Of a stretch of DNA of 21,226 bases, positions 1 to 8,023 are shown piece after piece. The stretch is from RGIG7332 sp045580305. GTDB lineage: Bacteria > Bacillota > Clostridia > Oscillospirales > JAAYXM01. The DNA lies in assembly GCA_045580305.1 (NCBI GenBank), contig JAZNNQ010000011.1, forward strand, positions 1-21,226. The letters run 5' to 3'. Each line of letters starts with the position of its first letter. Position 1 is the stretch's first letter. A model generated the notes under the pieces. That model saw only the letters and a program-made list of their open reading frames with translations. It did not search any database and was not told the origin of the DNA. The position numbers and the translations under genes are program-made.

Positions 1-1713
1 GCTCCCGATGCAGCTCCTGCTCCGGCTACCGGCAAGCGCCAGGATCTCGTTGATTTCGTTAACAACATCGTTGAGCCTGTTTCCCGTATGCAGGGTGATT
101 CTCTCCCGGTTTCCGCATTCAAGAACATGGCTGACGGTACCTTCCCCCAGGGCTCCGCTGCTTACGAGAAGCGCGGCGTTGCAGTTAATGTTCCGGTATG
201 GCATGAAGAGAACTGTATCCAGTGTAACAACTGTGCATTCGTTTGTCCCCATGCTACCATCCGTCCGTTTGCTCTTACCGCTGAGGAAGCTGCAAACGCT
301 CCGGCTAACACCAAGTACACCGCAAAGCCGGTTATCAAGACCGACTACAAGTTCACCATGGCAATAAGCCCGATGGATTGTATGGGATGTACTCTCTGTG
401 TTAAGGCTTGTCCTGTAACTGCTAAGGCAGAGCGTGATGGCACTCCGGAGAAGAAGGCAATCGAAATGACCACTCAGGCTTCCCAGCTCGATCAGCAGCC
501 GGTATTCGACTACTGCGTAGCAAATGTTTCCGAGAAGCCCGAGCTTATCAATAAGACCGTTAAGGGCAGCCAGTTCAAGCAGCCCCTCCTCGAGTTCTCA
601 GGCTCCTGTGCAGGCTGTGCTGAGACCTCTTATGCTCGTCTTATCACACAGCTCTTCGGTGAGAGAATGTACATCTCCAACGCTACCGGTTGTTCATCCA
701 TCTGGGGTGGCTCCGCTCCTGCAACTCCGTACACCGTTAATAAGGAAAGCGGTTGTGGTCCTGCTTGGGCTAACTCCCTCTTTGAGGATAATGCTGAGCA
801 CGGTCTCGGTATGTACCTCGGTCAGAAGACCATCCGTGAGCGCTTAATCGCAGCTGTTGAAGAGATGGCTAAGTCTGACAAGGCTTCCGATGCATTCAAG
901 GCAGCAGCTAAGGAATACATCGACACCAAGGACAACGGCGAGGCTAACACCCCGGCTACCAAGGCTCTTATCGCAGAGCTTGAGAAGGCAGCTGCAGAGG
1001 GTTGCCCGACAGCTCCGGCTATCCTTGCTGAGAAGGATTACCTCTCCAAGAAGTCCGTATGGATCTTCGGTGGTGACGGTTGGGCATACGATATCGGCTT
1101 CGGCGGTTTAGACCATGTTCTTGCTTCCGGCGAAGATGTAAATGTAATGGTATTCGATACCGAGGTTTACTCCAACACCGGCGGTCAGGCTTCCAAGTCC
1201 TCCAACATCGGTCAGGTTGCTCAGTTCGCTGCAGCTGGTAAGAACATCAAGAAGAAGAGTCTTGCTGATATCGCAATGTCTTACGGCTATGTATATGTTG
1301 CGCAGATCGCTATGGGCTCCGATATGAACCAGACCCTCAAGGCTCTTGCAGAGGCTGAGGCTTATCCGGGTCCGTCACTCATCATCGGCTACGCTCCTTG
1401 CGAAATGCACGGTATTAAGGGCGGTATGGTTAACTGCCAGGCTGAGATGAAGAAGGCTGTTGAAGCTGGTTACTGGCAGATGTTCAGATACAACCCGGCT
1501 CTCGTTGCAGAGGGTAAGGACGGCTTCTCTCTTGACTCCAAGGAGCCGACCGGCAGCTATGTTGACTTCATTAAGAGCGAGACCCGTTATGCTCGTCTTG
1601 CACAGCAGTTCCCGGAGAGAGCTGAAGAGCTCTTCGCTAAGGCTGAGGCTGCTGCAAAGGATAAGTATGCACACTATGTCAAGCTCCAGGATATGTACAA
1701 GGCTGACAAGTAA
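1..1713 (+). CDS. nifJ: Pyruvate:ferredoxin oxidoreductase, C-terminal part (5' end outside window)
   Basis: Oxidises pyruvate with CoA to acetyl-CoA and CO2 and reduces ferredoxin, using TPP and three [4Fe-4S] clusters in the cytoplasm. The frame is open from base 1, so this is a 570-residue C-terminal piece; full-length enzymes of this single-chain family have about 1,170-1,200 residues. Counted in the fragment, residues 72-82 (CxxCxxCxxxC) and 127-137 hold the two ferredoxin-type clusters. The proximal cluster ligands appear as Cys203 and Cys206 (CAGC), Cys231 (TGCSS) and Cys467 (APC). The TPP/Mg motif GDGWAYDIG and the NTGGQ motif follow in the C-terminal domain. All the expected cluster cysteines of this half are present, so it looks functional. 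Lysine is almost always AAG, a bias typical of a highly expressed gene. It ends at a strong terminator and is not co-transcribed with paaK. Confidence 0.97.
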   Translation, partial: APDAAPAPATGKRQDLVDFVNNIVEPVSRMQGDSLPVSAFKNMADGTFPQGSAAYEKRGVAVNVPVWHEENCIQCNNCAFVCPHATIRPFALTAEEAANAPANTKYTAKPVIKTDYKFTMAISPMDCMGCTLCVKACPVTAKAERDGTPEKKAIEMTTQASQLDQQPVFDYCVANVSEKPELINKTVKGSQFKQPLLEFSGSCAGCAETSYARLITQLFGERMYISNATGCSSIWGGSAPATPYTVNKESGCGPAWANSLFEDNAEHGLGMYLGQKTIRERLIAAVEEMAKSDKASDAFKAAAKEYIDTKDNGEANTPATKALIAELEKAAAEGCPTAPAILAEKDYLSKKSVWIFGGDGWAYDIGFGGLDHVLASGEDVNVMVFDTEVYSNTGGQASKSSNIGQVAQFAAAGKNIKKKSLADIAMSYGYVYVAQIAMGSDMNQTLKALAEAEAYPGPSLIIGYAPCEMHGIKGGMVNCQAEMKKAVEAGYWQMFRYNPALVAEGKDGFSLDSKEPTGSYVDFIKSETRYARLAQQFPERAEELFAKAEAAAKDKYAHYVKLQDMYKADK

Positions 1714-1732
1714 GCTTTAAACCTTAAATAAT

Positions 1733-1768
1733 AAACGGCCCGAGAATTATTTCTCGGGCCGTTTTTTT
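1733..1768 (+). terminator. Rho-independent terminator of nifJ
   Basis: A perfect 14-bp stem (1733-1746 with 1751-1764) with a four-base loop TTAT is followed by a run of T to 1768. It starts 20 bases after the nifJ stop codon and separates nifJ from paaK. Confidence 0.95.
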
Positions 1769-1780
1769 GTCGAAATACCC

Positions 1781-1809
1781 TTTACATTTAAGCGAAAATT
1801 GTATAAAAT
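1781..1809 (+). promoter_or_regulatory. Probable promoter of the paaK-iorAB-ACT operon
   Basis: TTTACA (1781-1786) and TAAAAT (1804-1809) are separated by 17 bases and lie just after the nifJ terminator, which fits a sigma-A-type promoter. A second TATAAT at 1844-1849 lacks a good -35 box at normal spacing. A small perfect hairpin (ACCGT GTAG ACGGT, 1851-1864) lies between this site and the paaK ribosome binding site (AAAGG, about 1872-1876). Confidence 0.6.
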
Positions 1810-1887
1810 AAAGAGAATAGGGTAACTATGCCCAATTAAGTAGTATAATGACCGTGTAGACGGTATTGCAGAAAGGTAGATGACACT

Positions 1888-3183
1888 ATGTATTTCCAGA
1901 AGGAACTCGAAACTATGCCGAGAGCCGAGCTCGAAAAACTTCAGTTAGAGCGACTTAAAAACTCTGTCGCTCGCGCGGCAACAGTTCCGGTTTATGAGAA
2001 AAAATTTAAAGAGGCGGATATCTCACCCTCCGACATCAAGAGTTTAGATGATTTACAGAAGCTTCCTTTTACATATAAGGCGGACTTCCGCGACAATTAT
2101 CCCTTTGGTATGTATGCTGTTCCTATGAAGGATATTGTTCGCGTGCATGCATCTTCCGGTACAACAGGTAAGCCCACCGTTGTAGGCTATACCAAGAACG
2201 ATCTCGATATGTGGAGTGACCTTGTTGCCCGCGTTGCGGTTGCTGCAGGTGTCACCAATGAAGATGTCGTTCATATTGCATTCGGCTACGGCCTTTTTAC
2301 CGGTGCATTCGGTCTCCACTATGCAAACGAGAAAATCGGCGCTACCGTTGTTCCTATGTCCAGCGGTAATACCGAAAAGCAGCTTATGCTCCTTCAGGAC
2401 TTCGGCGCTACCGTTTTAGTCGCAACTCCTACCTATGCGCTCTATTTAAGTGAAGCGGCAAAGGAAAAGGGTATCGTTGATAAATTAAAACTCAAAATCG
2501 GTCTCTTCGGTGCAGAGGGTTGTAGCGCAGGTATGCGTGAGCAGATCGAGCGCAACTTCGGCATTGTCGCTACCGACAACTACGGTATGAGCGAGCTTAT
2601 CGGCCCGGGCGTATCAGGTGAGTGTAAGTATCGTTGCGGCCTTCATATTGCAGAAGACCACTTTATTCCCGAAATTATCGATCCCAAGACCGGTGAGGTA
2701 CTCCCTGCAGGTGAAGAGGGTGAGCTTGTTGTCACTTCTCTTACCAAGGAAGCACTTCCGGTTATCCGTTATCGTACGGGTGACATTACAAAGCTTAATT
2801 ACGAGGTTTGTGAGTGCGGCAGAACCCATGTCCGTATGGATAAGGTTCGCGGCAGAAGTGACGATATGCTTATTATCAAGGGCGTTAATGTATTCCCATC
2901 ACAGATCGAGGGCGTCCTTATGAATATCGATCATATCAGCCCCCACTATATGCTCGAGGTAAGACGCGAGAACTTCTCCGATTCACTTACCGTTATTGTT
3001 GAGCTTGTTGATGAGAAACTTCTCGAGCGTTTCCAGGAACTTGACGCGCTGAGAAATGAAATCCGTGCAAAGCTTCGTACCGTACTTGGCATTGATGCAA
3101 AGATTAAGCTTGTATCTCCCAACACGGTTGAGCGTTTCCAGGGCAAGGCTAAGCGTGTAATCGACCTGAGAGATAAGACTTAG
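1888..3183 (+). CDS. paaK: Phenylacetate-CoA ligase family (AMP-forming aryl-CoA ligase)
   Basis: Activates an arylacetate (phenylacetate, indoleacetate or similar) with ATP and CoA to the aryl-CoA, AMP and pyrophosphate. At 431 residues it has the normal PaaK length. The AMP-binding P-loop SSGTTGKP is at residues 89-96, YGMSE at 232-236 and RYRTGD at 294-299, followed by the hinge and C-terminal domain with GRSDDM and IKGVNVFP near 322-337. It is the first gene of an operon; iorA starts 12 bases after its stop, and the iorA ribosome binding site AGGAGG (3182-3187) overlaps the paaK stop codon. The pairing with IorAB suggests a role in making or using arylacetyl-CoA in aromatic amino acid metabolism rather than aerobic phenylacetate breakdown, since no paa oxygenase genes are seen. 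The exact substrate cannot be read from the sequence. Confidence 0.93.
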   Translation: MYFQKELETMPRAELEKLQLERLKNSVARAATVPVYEKKFKEADISPSDIKSLDDLQKLPFTYKADFRDNYPFGMYAVPMKDIVRVHASSGTTGKPTVVGYTKNDLDMWSDLVARVAVAAGVTNEDVVHIAFGYGLFTGAFGLHYANEKIGATVVPMSSGNTEKQLMLLQDFGATVLVATPTYALYLSEAAKEKGIVDKLKLKIGLFGAEGCSAGMREQIERNFGIVATDNYGMSELIGPGVSGECKYRCGLHIAEDHFIPEIIDPKTGEVLPAGEEGELVVTSLTKEALPVIRYRTGDITKLNYEVCECGRTHVRMDKVRGRSDDMLIIKGVNVFPSQIEGVLMNIDHISPHYMLEVRRENFSDSLTVIVELVDEKLLERFQELDALRNEIRAKLRTVLGIDAKIKLVSPNTVERFQGKAKRVIDLRDKT

Positions 3184-3195
3184 GAGGATAAAGAT

Positions 3196-4932
3196 ATGGA
3201 AAAGAAAATGATGATAGGTAATGCGGCGGTTGCTCGTGGCCTTTATGAGGCAGGATGCCATTTCGTATCCAGCTATCCGGGCACACCTTCCACCGAAATT
3301 ACCGAGCATGTTGCTAAATATGATGAAGTTTATGCTGAGTGGGCACCCAATGAGAAGGTTGCAGTTGAAGCAGCAATGGGCGCATCCATCGGCGGCGGCA
3401 GAGCATTTGCCGCTATGAAGCATGTCGGACTTAATGTTGCGGCTGACCCCTTATTTACCGCGGCATACACCGGTGTTAACGGCGGTGTTGTTATTGCGGT
3501 TGCCGACGATATGGGTATGCACTCATCTCAGAATGAGCAGGATTCCCGCCATTATGCAAGAGCATCCAAGATGCCAATGCTTGAGCCGTCAGACTCTCAG
3601 GAGTGTAAGGATTTCGCGATTTTGGCGTATGAAATGTCCGAAAAGTACGACACTCCCGTTTATCTCCGTTTATCCACCCGTGTTGCTCACTCACAGAGCG
3701 TTGTTACTTTGGGCAAGAGGGCGGATGTTCCGGTAAAGCCCTATGACAAGAACATTTCAAAATATGTTATGATGCCTGCTAAGGCAAAAGCGCGCCATGT
3801 TGTCGTTGAGAAGCGTGAACTTGATCTTCGTGCATGGGCGGAAGAGGCAGAGATCAACAAGGTAATAATGGGAGATACCAAAATCGGTATTATCGCGTCC
3901 GGTATAGCATTCCAGTATGCCCGCGAGGCGTTTGGAGATAAGGCATCATACCTTAAATTGGGTATGGTTTATCCGCTCCCGGTTGAGCTTATCCGCGATT
4001 TCGCTGCTAAGGTTGACAAGTTATATGTGATTGAAGAATTAGACGATATTTTCGAGACCCACTGCTTAAAACACGGCATTAAGGTAGAGGGTAAGGCGCT
4101 CTTTAGTAAGATGGGTGAGTACACACCTGAAATGCTTCGCCATAAGATCCTTGGTACTGCACTTCCGGAAGGGAATAAAGAAGAAGCTCCCGTTCGTCCT
4201 CCGGTGCTTTGCCCGGGTTGCCCCCACCGCGGAATTTTCTATGTGCTTAACAAGTTAAAACTTGTTGTTTCCGGCGACATCGGTTGCTATACACTGGGCG
4301 CTCAGCCGCCTCTTGAGGCTGTGGATACAACCCTTTGTATGGGTGCTTCCATTTCCGGCCTCCACGGTATGAATATGGCAAATGATCCGGAATTTGCAAA
4401 GAAGAGTGTCGCGGTTATCGGTGACTCAACCTTTATCCATTCCGGTATGACAGGCCTTACCAATATTGTTTATAACCAGAGCCCGTCAACCGTAATTATT
4501 TTAGATAACTCCATTACCGGTATGACAGGCCATCAGCAGAACCCGGCAACAGGTCTTACCCTTAAGGGCAGACCCGCACCGATGCTGAATTTAGAGGCTG
4601 TATGCCGCGCTATCGGTGTTAACCGCGTTACAGTGGTTGATCCCTACGATATGAAGGAATGTGAGCGCGTTCTTAAGGAAGAACTCAACACTCCCGAGCC
4701 GTCGGTTATCATCGCGCGCCGTCCTTGTGCGCTTCTTAAGTCGGTTAAGCACAAACCCGCACTTAAGGTAAATCGTGATAAGTGTGTTGGCTGTAAGATG
4801 TGCCTTAAGATCGGCTGCCCCGCAATCAGTATGCAGGACGGTAAGGCGGTTGTGGATGCATCTATCTGTGTCGGCTGCGGACTTTGCGCTGATATGTGCA
4901 AGCTCGGTTGTTTTGAAGGAGGGGAAAACTAA
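3196..4932 (+). CDS. iorA: Indolepyruvate ferredoxin oxidoreductase, alpha subunit
   Basis: Catalytic subunit of the enzyme that converts aryl pyruvates (indole-, phenyl-, hydroxyphenylpyruvate) with CoA to arylacetyl-CoA, CO2 and reduced ferredoxin. The 578 residues are close to the family norm. The N-terminal domain starts with the GNAAVARGLYEAG and YPGTPSTE motifs. The TPP domain carries CPGCPH, the Mg/TPP motif with GDS at 409-411 and LDNS with Asn438. The C-terminus carries a ferredoxin module: CxxCxxCxxxxGCP (Cys530, 533, 536, 541) and CVGCGLCADMC (Cys558, 561, 564, 568). The longer gap in the first cluster motif is usual for IorA. Its stop codon overlaps the iorB start by one base (TAATG), so the two subunits are translationally coupled. 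Confidence 0.95.
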   Translation: MEKKMMIGNAAVARGLYEAGCHFVSSYPGTPSTEITEHVAKYDEVYAEWAPNEKVAVEAAMGASIGGGRAFAAMKHVGLNVAADPLFTAAYTGVNGGVVIAVADDMGMHSSQNEQDSRHYARASKMPMLEPSDSQECKDFAILAYEMSEKYDTPVYLRLSTRVAHSQSVVTLGKRADVPVKPYDKNISKYVMMPAKAKARHVVVEKRELDLRAWAEEAEINKVIMGDTKIGIIASGIAFQYAREAFGDKASYLKLGMVYPLPVELIRDFAAKVDKLYVIEELDDIFETHCLKHGIKVEGKALFSKMGEYTPEMLRHKILGTALPEGNKEEAPVRPPVLCPGCPHRGIFYVLNKLKLVVSGDIGCYTLGAQPPLEAVDTTLCMGASISGLHGMNMANDPEFAKKSVAVIGDSTFIHSGMTGLTNIVYNQSPSTVIILDNSITGMTGHQQNPATGLTLKGRPAPMLNLEAVCRAIGVNRVTVVDPYDMKECERVLKEELNTPEPSVIIARRPCALLKSVKHKPALKVNRDKCVGCKMCLKIGCPAISMQDGKAVVDASICVGCGLCADMCKLGCFEGGEN

Positions 4933-5501
4933 TGGTTAATGTTTTAATTGTCGGTGTTGGCGGACAAGGCTCCCTTCTTGCCTCCCGCATTTTAGGTACA
5001 CTTTATTTAAATGAAGGTTTGGATGTTAAGGTCTCCGAGGTACACGGTATGAGCCAGCGCGGCGGTAGCGTTGTTACCTATGTAAGAGCGGGTGAGGAGA
5101 TCGCGTCTCCCATTATCCCGGTTGGCGAGGCTGATGTTATCATCTCCTTTGAGCAGTTAGAGGCTCTCCGTTGGATCCACTATTTAAAGAAAGACGGCGC
5201 GGTAATCTACTCAAAGCAGGAGATCGCTCCTATGCCGGTAATCACCGGTGCCGCAAAGTATCCCGAGAATATTTACGATAAAATCGCTAAGTATCCGGTA
5301 CGCCAGGTTGCAATTGATGCTGATAAGTTAGCGCTTGAGGCAGGCAATGTCAAGGCGGCAAATGTGGTACTTATGGGTGCTGCATCCAAGATTCTCGGCG
5401 GTGACGAGGCTCTTTGGCAGGACGCCCTTCTGGCAAATGTACCCGCAAAGTTCTTAGAACTTAATAAAAAGGCCTTTGAGCTTGGCAAAAACGCTCAGTA
5501 A
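4932..5501 (+). CDS. iorB: Indolepyruvate ferredoxin oxidoreductase, beta subunit
   Basis: Partner subunit of IorA, belonging to the gamma-domain family of 2-oxoacid:ferredoxin oxidoreductases. The protein has 189 residues, as expected. The N-terminal GVGGQGS motif (about residues 8-14) and the EVHGMSQRGGSV motif are hallmarks of this domain, which helps bind CoA or forms the subunit interface. The start codon overlaps the iorA stop, which supports a heterodimeric product made in equal amounts. With paaK upstream and the ACT-domain gene 33 bases downstream it completes a four-gene unit. Confidence 0.94.
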   Translation: MVNVLIVGVGGQGSLLASRILGTLYLNEGLDVKVSEVHGMSQRGGSVVTYVRAGEEIASPIIPVGEADVIISFEQLEALRWIHYLKKDGAVIYSKQEIAPMPVITGAAKYPENIYDKIAKYPVRQVAIDADKLALEAGNVKAANVVLMGAASKILGGDEALWQDALLANVPAKFLELNKKAFELGKNAQ

Positions 5502-5534
5502 TTTGCCCATAATACAAAATGGAGGGTTTTAATA

Positions 5535-5954
5535 ATGACTATTTATCAGATTTCCGTTTTTATTGAAAATAAGCCCGGTCGTCTTACAGAAATCGTAAAG
5601 ACCTTATCTACAAACGGTATCGATATCCGCGCGCTTTCTGTGGCAGACACTACCGACTTCGGCATTCTGCGTATTATCGTGAATGACCCCGAGGCGGCAA
5701 TCAAGGTTCTTAAGGCAGAAGGTGTTACCGTATCAAAAACCAAGGTTATCGGTGTATCCTTTGACGATAAGACAGGTGCACTTGCAAATGTTCTTGAAAT
5801 TTTAAGTGGTGCAGGTATCGCGGTCGAGTATGCTTATGCTTTTATGACACACACCACCAACCGCTCAAGTGTTATTCTCCGCGTTGAGGACAATGAAAAG
5901 GCGGTTGAGGTTTTAACCGACGCCGGCATTACTCTTATTGACAGTATTGAATAA
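5535..5954 (+). CDS. Tandem ACT-domain protein (amino acid sensor)
   Basis: A stand-alone protein of 139 residues made of two ACT repeats, roughly residues 3-70 and 71-139. The first opens with QISVFIENKPGRL, the typical beta-strand and loop that binds amino acids. The second begins near VIGVSFDDKTGAL. No catalytic domain is present. ACT domains bind small ligands, mostly amino acids, and proteins of this type often sit beside paaK and iorAB, so aromatic amino acid sensing or allosteric control of these enzymes is a reasonable inference. GGAGGG at 5521-5526 sets the start, eight bases before the ATG. A hairpin follows the stop. Confidence 0.88.
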   Translation: MTIYQISVFIENKPGRLTEIVKTLSTNGIDIRALSVADTTDFGILRIIVNDPEAAIKVLKAEGVTVSKTKVIGVSFDDKTGALANVLEILSGAGIAVEYAYAFMTHTTNRSSVILRVEDNEKAVEVLTDAGITLIDSIE

Positions 5955-5957
5955 TAG

Positions 5958-5990
5958 AAAATAGGGGCAAAATAACTTTGCCCCTATTTT
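5958..5990. terminator. Perfect hairpin after the ACT gene, weak or partial terminator
   Basis: A 14-bp perfect stem (5958-5971 with 5977-5990) with loop ATAAC carries A4 on one side and T4 on the other. The T run is short, so some read-through into the next two genes is likely. I see no convincing new promoter between it and 6014. Confidence 0.7.
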
Positions 5991-6013
5991 AACGAAATGG
6001 AGAAGTGAATTTT

Positions 6014-6718
6014 ATGTCAGAGCTTAAGCCAAATGAATTGAAAAACCAGAATATTGAAGTAGACGGCAAAGTTTTTGCGCGTTTTCCAATTAAGACTCAT
6101 GTAATCGTCAAGGGTGAGAGTATCCCCGAGGTTGCGGAAAAATATGCAAAGGGTCATATGATCGAGGGCGATATGCTCTTTATTTCAGAGAAGTGCGTTG
6201 CCTGCGCACAGAGCAGAGCTATTCCTATGAGCGAGATTAAGCCCCGTCCCCTTGCAAAATTCCTTGTTAAATTCGTTTACAAATCCCCCTACGGCATCGG
6301 CCTCGGCATCCCCGAAACTATGGAAATGGCTATCCGCGAGTGTGGCACATTCCGCCTTTTATTCGCGGCAGCGTGCAGCGCTGTTGGAAAGCTCCTTGGC
6401 AAGCGCGGCTGGTTCTATAAGATTGCAGGATATAAGGCAGAGTCCATTGATGGTCCTTGCTCTTACACTCTTCCGCCCTATAATCAGTATGTTGTTTTAG
6501 GTCCGGAAAATCCCGATAAGGTTGCGCGTGATGTTGCAAGCCATATCGGTTTTAAGTGTGCTATCGTTGATGTTAACGACTTAAACGCAAAGATTCTCGG
6601 TATATCACATGATGATATGGACCGTGATTATATCGCTCGTATTTTAAAGGATAATCCGCTCGGACAGAGTGCTCAGCAGACTCCTATGGGCATTATCCGC
6701 GAGGTGAAAAATGCTTAA
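6014..6718 (+). CDS. CofE / coenzyme F420-0:gamma-glutamyl ligase-like protein
   Basis: Resembles the CofE/F420-0:L-glutamate ligase fold family (GTP-dependent addition of glutamate to a 2-phospholactate cofactor). The visible pointers are the GDMLFISEKCVACAQSRA segment, which matches the family's conserved start of the core, and a later DGPCSYTLPPYNQYV region. I chose the ATG at 6014 (234 residues): GGAGAAG at 5999-6005 lies eight bases before it, whereas an in-frame GTG at 6005 would sit inside that ribosome binding site. The gene overlaps the next one by eight bases, so both are probably co-translated. Whether it acts on F420 is doubtful, because no other F420 gene is visible and most Clostridia do not make F420; a different gamma-glutamyl or amide ligation is possible. 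Confidence 0.75.
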   Translation: MSELKPNELKNQNIEVDGKVFARFPIKTHVIVKGESIPEVAEKYAKGHMIEGDMLFISEKCVACAQSRAIPMSEIKPRPLAKFLVKFVYKSPYGIGLGIPETMEMAIRECGTFRLLFAAACSAVGKLLGKRGWFYKIAGYKAESIDGPCSYTLPPYNQYVVLGPENPDKVARDVASHIGFKCAIVDVNDLNAKILGISHDDMDRDYIARILKDNPLGQSAQQTPMGIIREVKNA

Positions 6719-7946
6719 TTTAGACGCGCTCACACAAAAGGTCGAGGGCAAACTGGCAGAACAATTTGCGAAAATCGACCGTGTTGCACATATAAACTCA
6801 CAAAAGGTGCTGTCCGCATTTCAAAAATACCGCGTGTCCGACACTATGTTTGCCGGAACAACCGGCTACGGCTACGACGATGTGGGAAGAGACACCTTGG
6901 ATAAAATTTACGCTGAGGTATTCGGCGCTGAGGACGCGCTTGTTAGACTGCAGTTCGTAAATGGTACACACACCATCGCTTGCGCGCTTTTCGGCGCACT
7001 GCGCCCGGGAGATACTCTTTTCTCGGTGACCGGTGCACCTTATGATACACTGCAGAGCACGATCGGTATTACCGGAAATTATCCGGGCTCTTTAAAGGAT
7101 TTTGGCATTAACTACCGTCAGCACGATTTGCTTCCAAACGGTGAGGCTGACCTTGAGGGAATTGTTAAGACCATAAACGAGGATAAGACGATTTCAACCG
7201 TACTTATCCAGCGCTCCCGCGGATACAGCACCCGCGCGGCATTATCGGTCTCCAAAATCGGTGAGATTTGCAAGGCGGTACACGAGGCAAATGAGAATAT
7301 CTGCGTTATTGTTGATAACTGCTACGGCGAGTTTGTAGAAGAAAGTGAGCCGACAGCATTTGGTGCAGACCTTATTGTTGGTTCTCTCATTAAAAATCCG
7401 GGCGGCGGACTTGCACCCACCGGCGGATATATTGCAGGAAAAAGCGAATATGTGGAAAAAGCCGCAATGCGATTAACTGCACCGGGTATCGGCCGTGAAT
7501 GCGGCTCGACTTTGGGCAATAACCGCCTTTTATATCAGGGCTTTTTCAATGCGCCCCATGTTACCGCCCAGGCGGTGAAGACCGCGGTTTTCTGCGCGGG
7601 ACTCTTTGAGGAATTAGGCTATAATGTCTCCCCAAAGGCAAATGAGATTCGCCACGATATTATCCAGACAATCGAGCTTCAGAATGAAGCCAATGTCCGC
7701 AAATTCTGCAAAGGTATCCAGATGGGTGCTCCGGTTGACAGTTTTGTTACACCCGAGCCTTGGGATATGCCCGGCTACGACTGTCAGGTAATTATGGCGG
7801 CAGGTGCCTTTATTCAGGGCGCTACAACTGAGCTTTCCGCAGATGCCCCCATGCGTGAGCCATACCTTGTATACTTACAGGGCGGTCTTACCTATGAAAC
7901 CGGCAGAGCCGGAATACTACTTGCTGCAAAATGTATGAATGAATAA
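6711..7946 (+). CDS. Methionine gamma-lyase family / aluminium resistance protein (PLP enzyme)
   Basis: A 411-residue fold-type I PLP protein of the family annotated as methionine gamma-lyase-like or aluminium resistance protein in Bacillota. The probable Schiff-base lysine is Lys228 in the GSLIKNPGGG motif, and Asp202 in VDNCYGEF is placed to hold the pyridine nitrogen of PLP. TGYGYDD near residues 51-57 and NGTHTI near 84-89 are also family-typical. The expected reaction is beta- or gamma-elimination from a sulfur amino acid, but the substrate is not established for this subfamily. It starts inside the end of the CofE-like gene (ATGCTTAA overlap) with GAGGTG upstream, and is followed at once by a terminator. 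Confidence 0.88.
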   Translation: MLNLDALTQKVEGKLAEQFAKIDRVAHINSQKVLSAFQKYRVSDTMFAGTTGYGYDDVGRDTLDKIYAEVFGAEDALVRLQFVNGTHTIACALFGALRPGDTLFSVTGAPYDTLQSTIGITGNYPGSLKDFGINYRQHDLLPNGEADLEGIVKTINEDKTISTVLIQRSRGYSTRAALSVSKIGEICKAVHEANENICVIVDNCYGEFVEESEPTAFGADLIVGSLIKNPGGGLAPTGGYIAGKSEYVEKAAMRLTAPGIGRECGSTLGNNRLLYQGFFNAPHVTAQAVKTAVFCAGLFEELGYNVSPKANEIRHDIIQTIELQNEANVRKFCKGIQMGAPVDSFVTPEPWDMPGYDCQVIMAAGAFIQGATTELSADAPMREPYLVYLQGGLTYETGRAGILLAAKCMNE

Positions 7947-7982
7947 AAAAACACCGAATCGCGAAAGCGATTCGGTGTTTTT
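7946..7982 (+). terminator. Terminator after the PLP-enzyme gene, GAAA tetraloop
   Basis: A perfect 12-bp stem (7951-7962 with 7967-7978) with a GAAA tetraloop is flanked by A5 on the left and T4 on the right. It overlaps the stop codon region and should end the upstream unit; the flanking A and T runs would let it work in both directions. Confidence 0.92.
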
Positions 7983-8023
7983 ACAACACATTGTGATAAA
8001 AAAGAATTTATGGTGGTAATACG

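Noticed and set aside
1375..1674. Minus-strand open frame of 99 codons inside nifJ
   Set aside because: It lies wholly within a coding region of strong codon bias that leaves the opposite strand open; no ribosome binding site and no recognisable domain.
2983..3423. Minus-strand open frame of 146 codons across the paaK-iorA junction
   Set aside because: It covers the well-supported paaK end and iorA start, has low-complexity Ser/Cys-rich sequence and no family signs.
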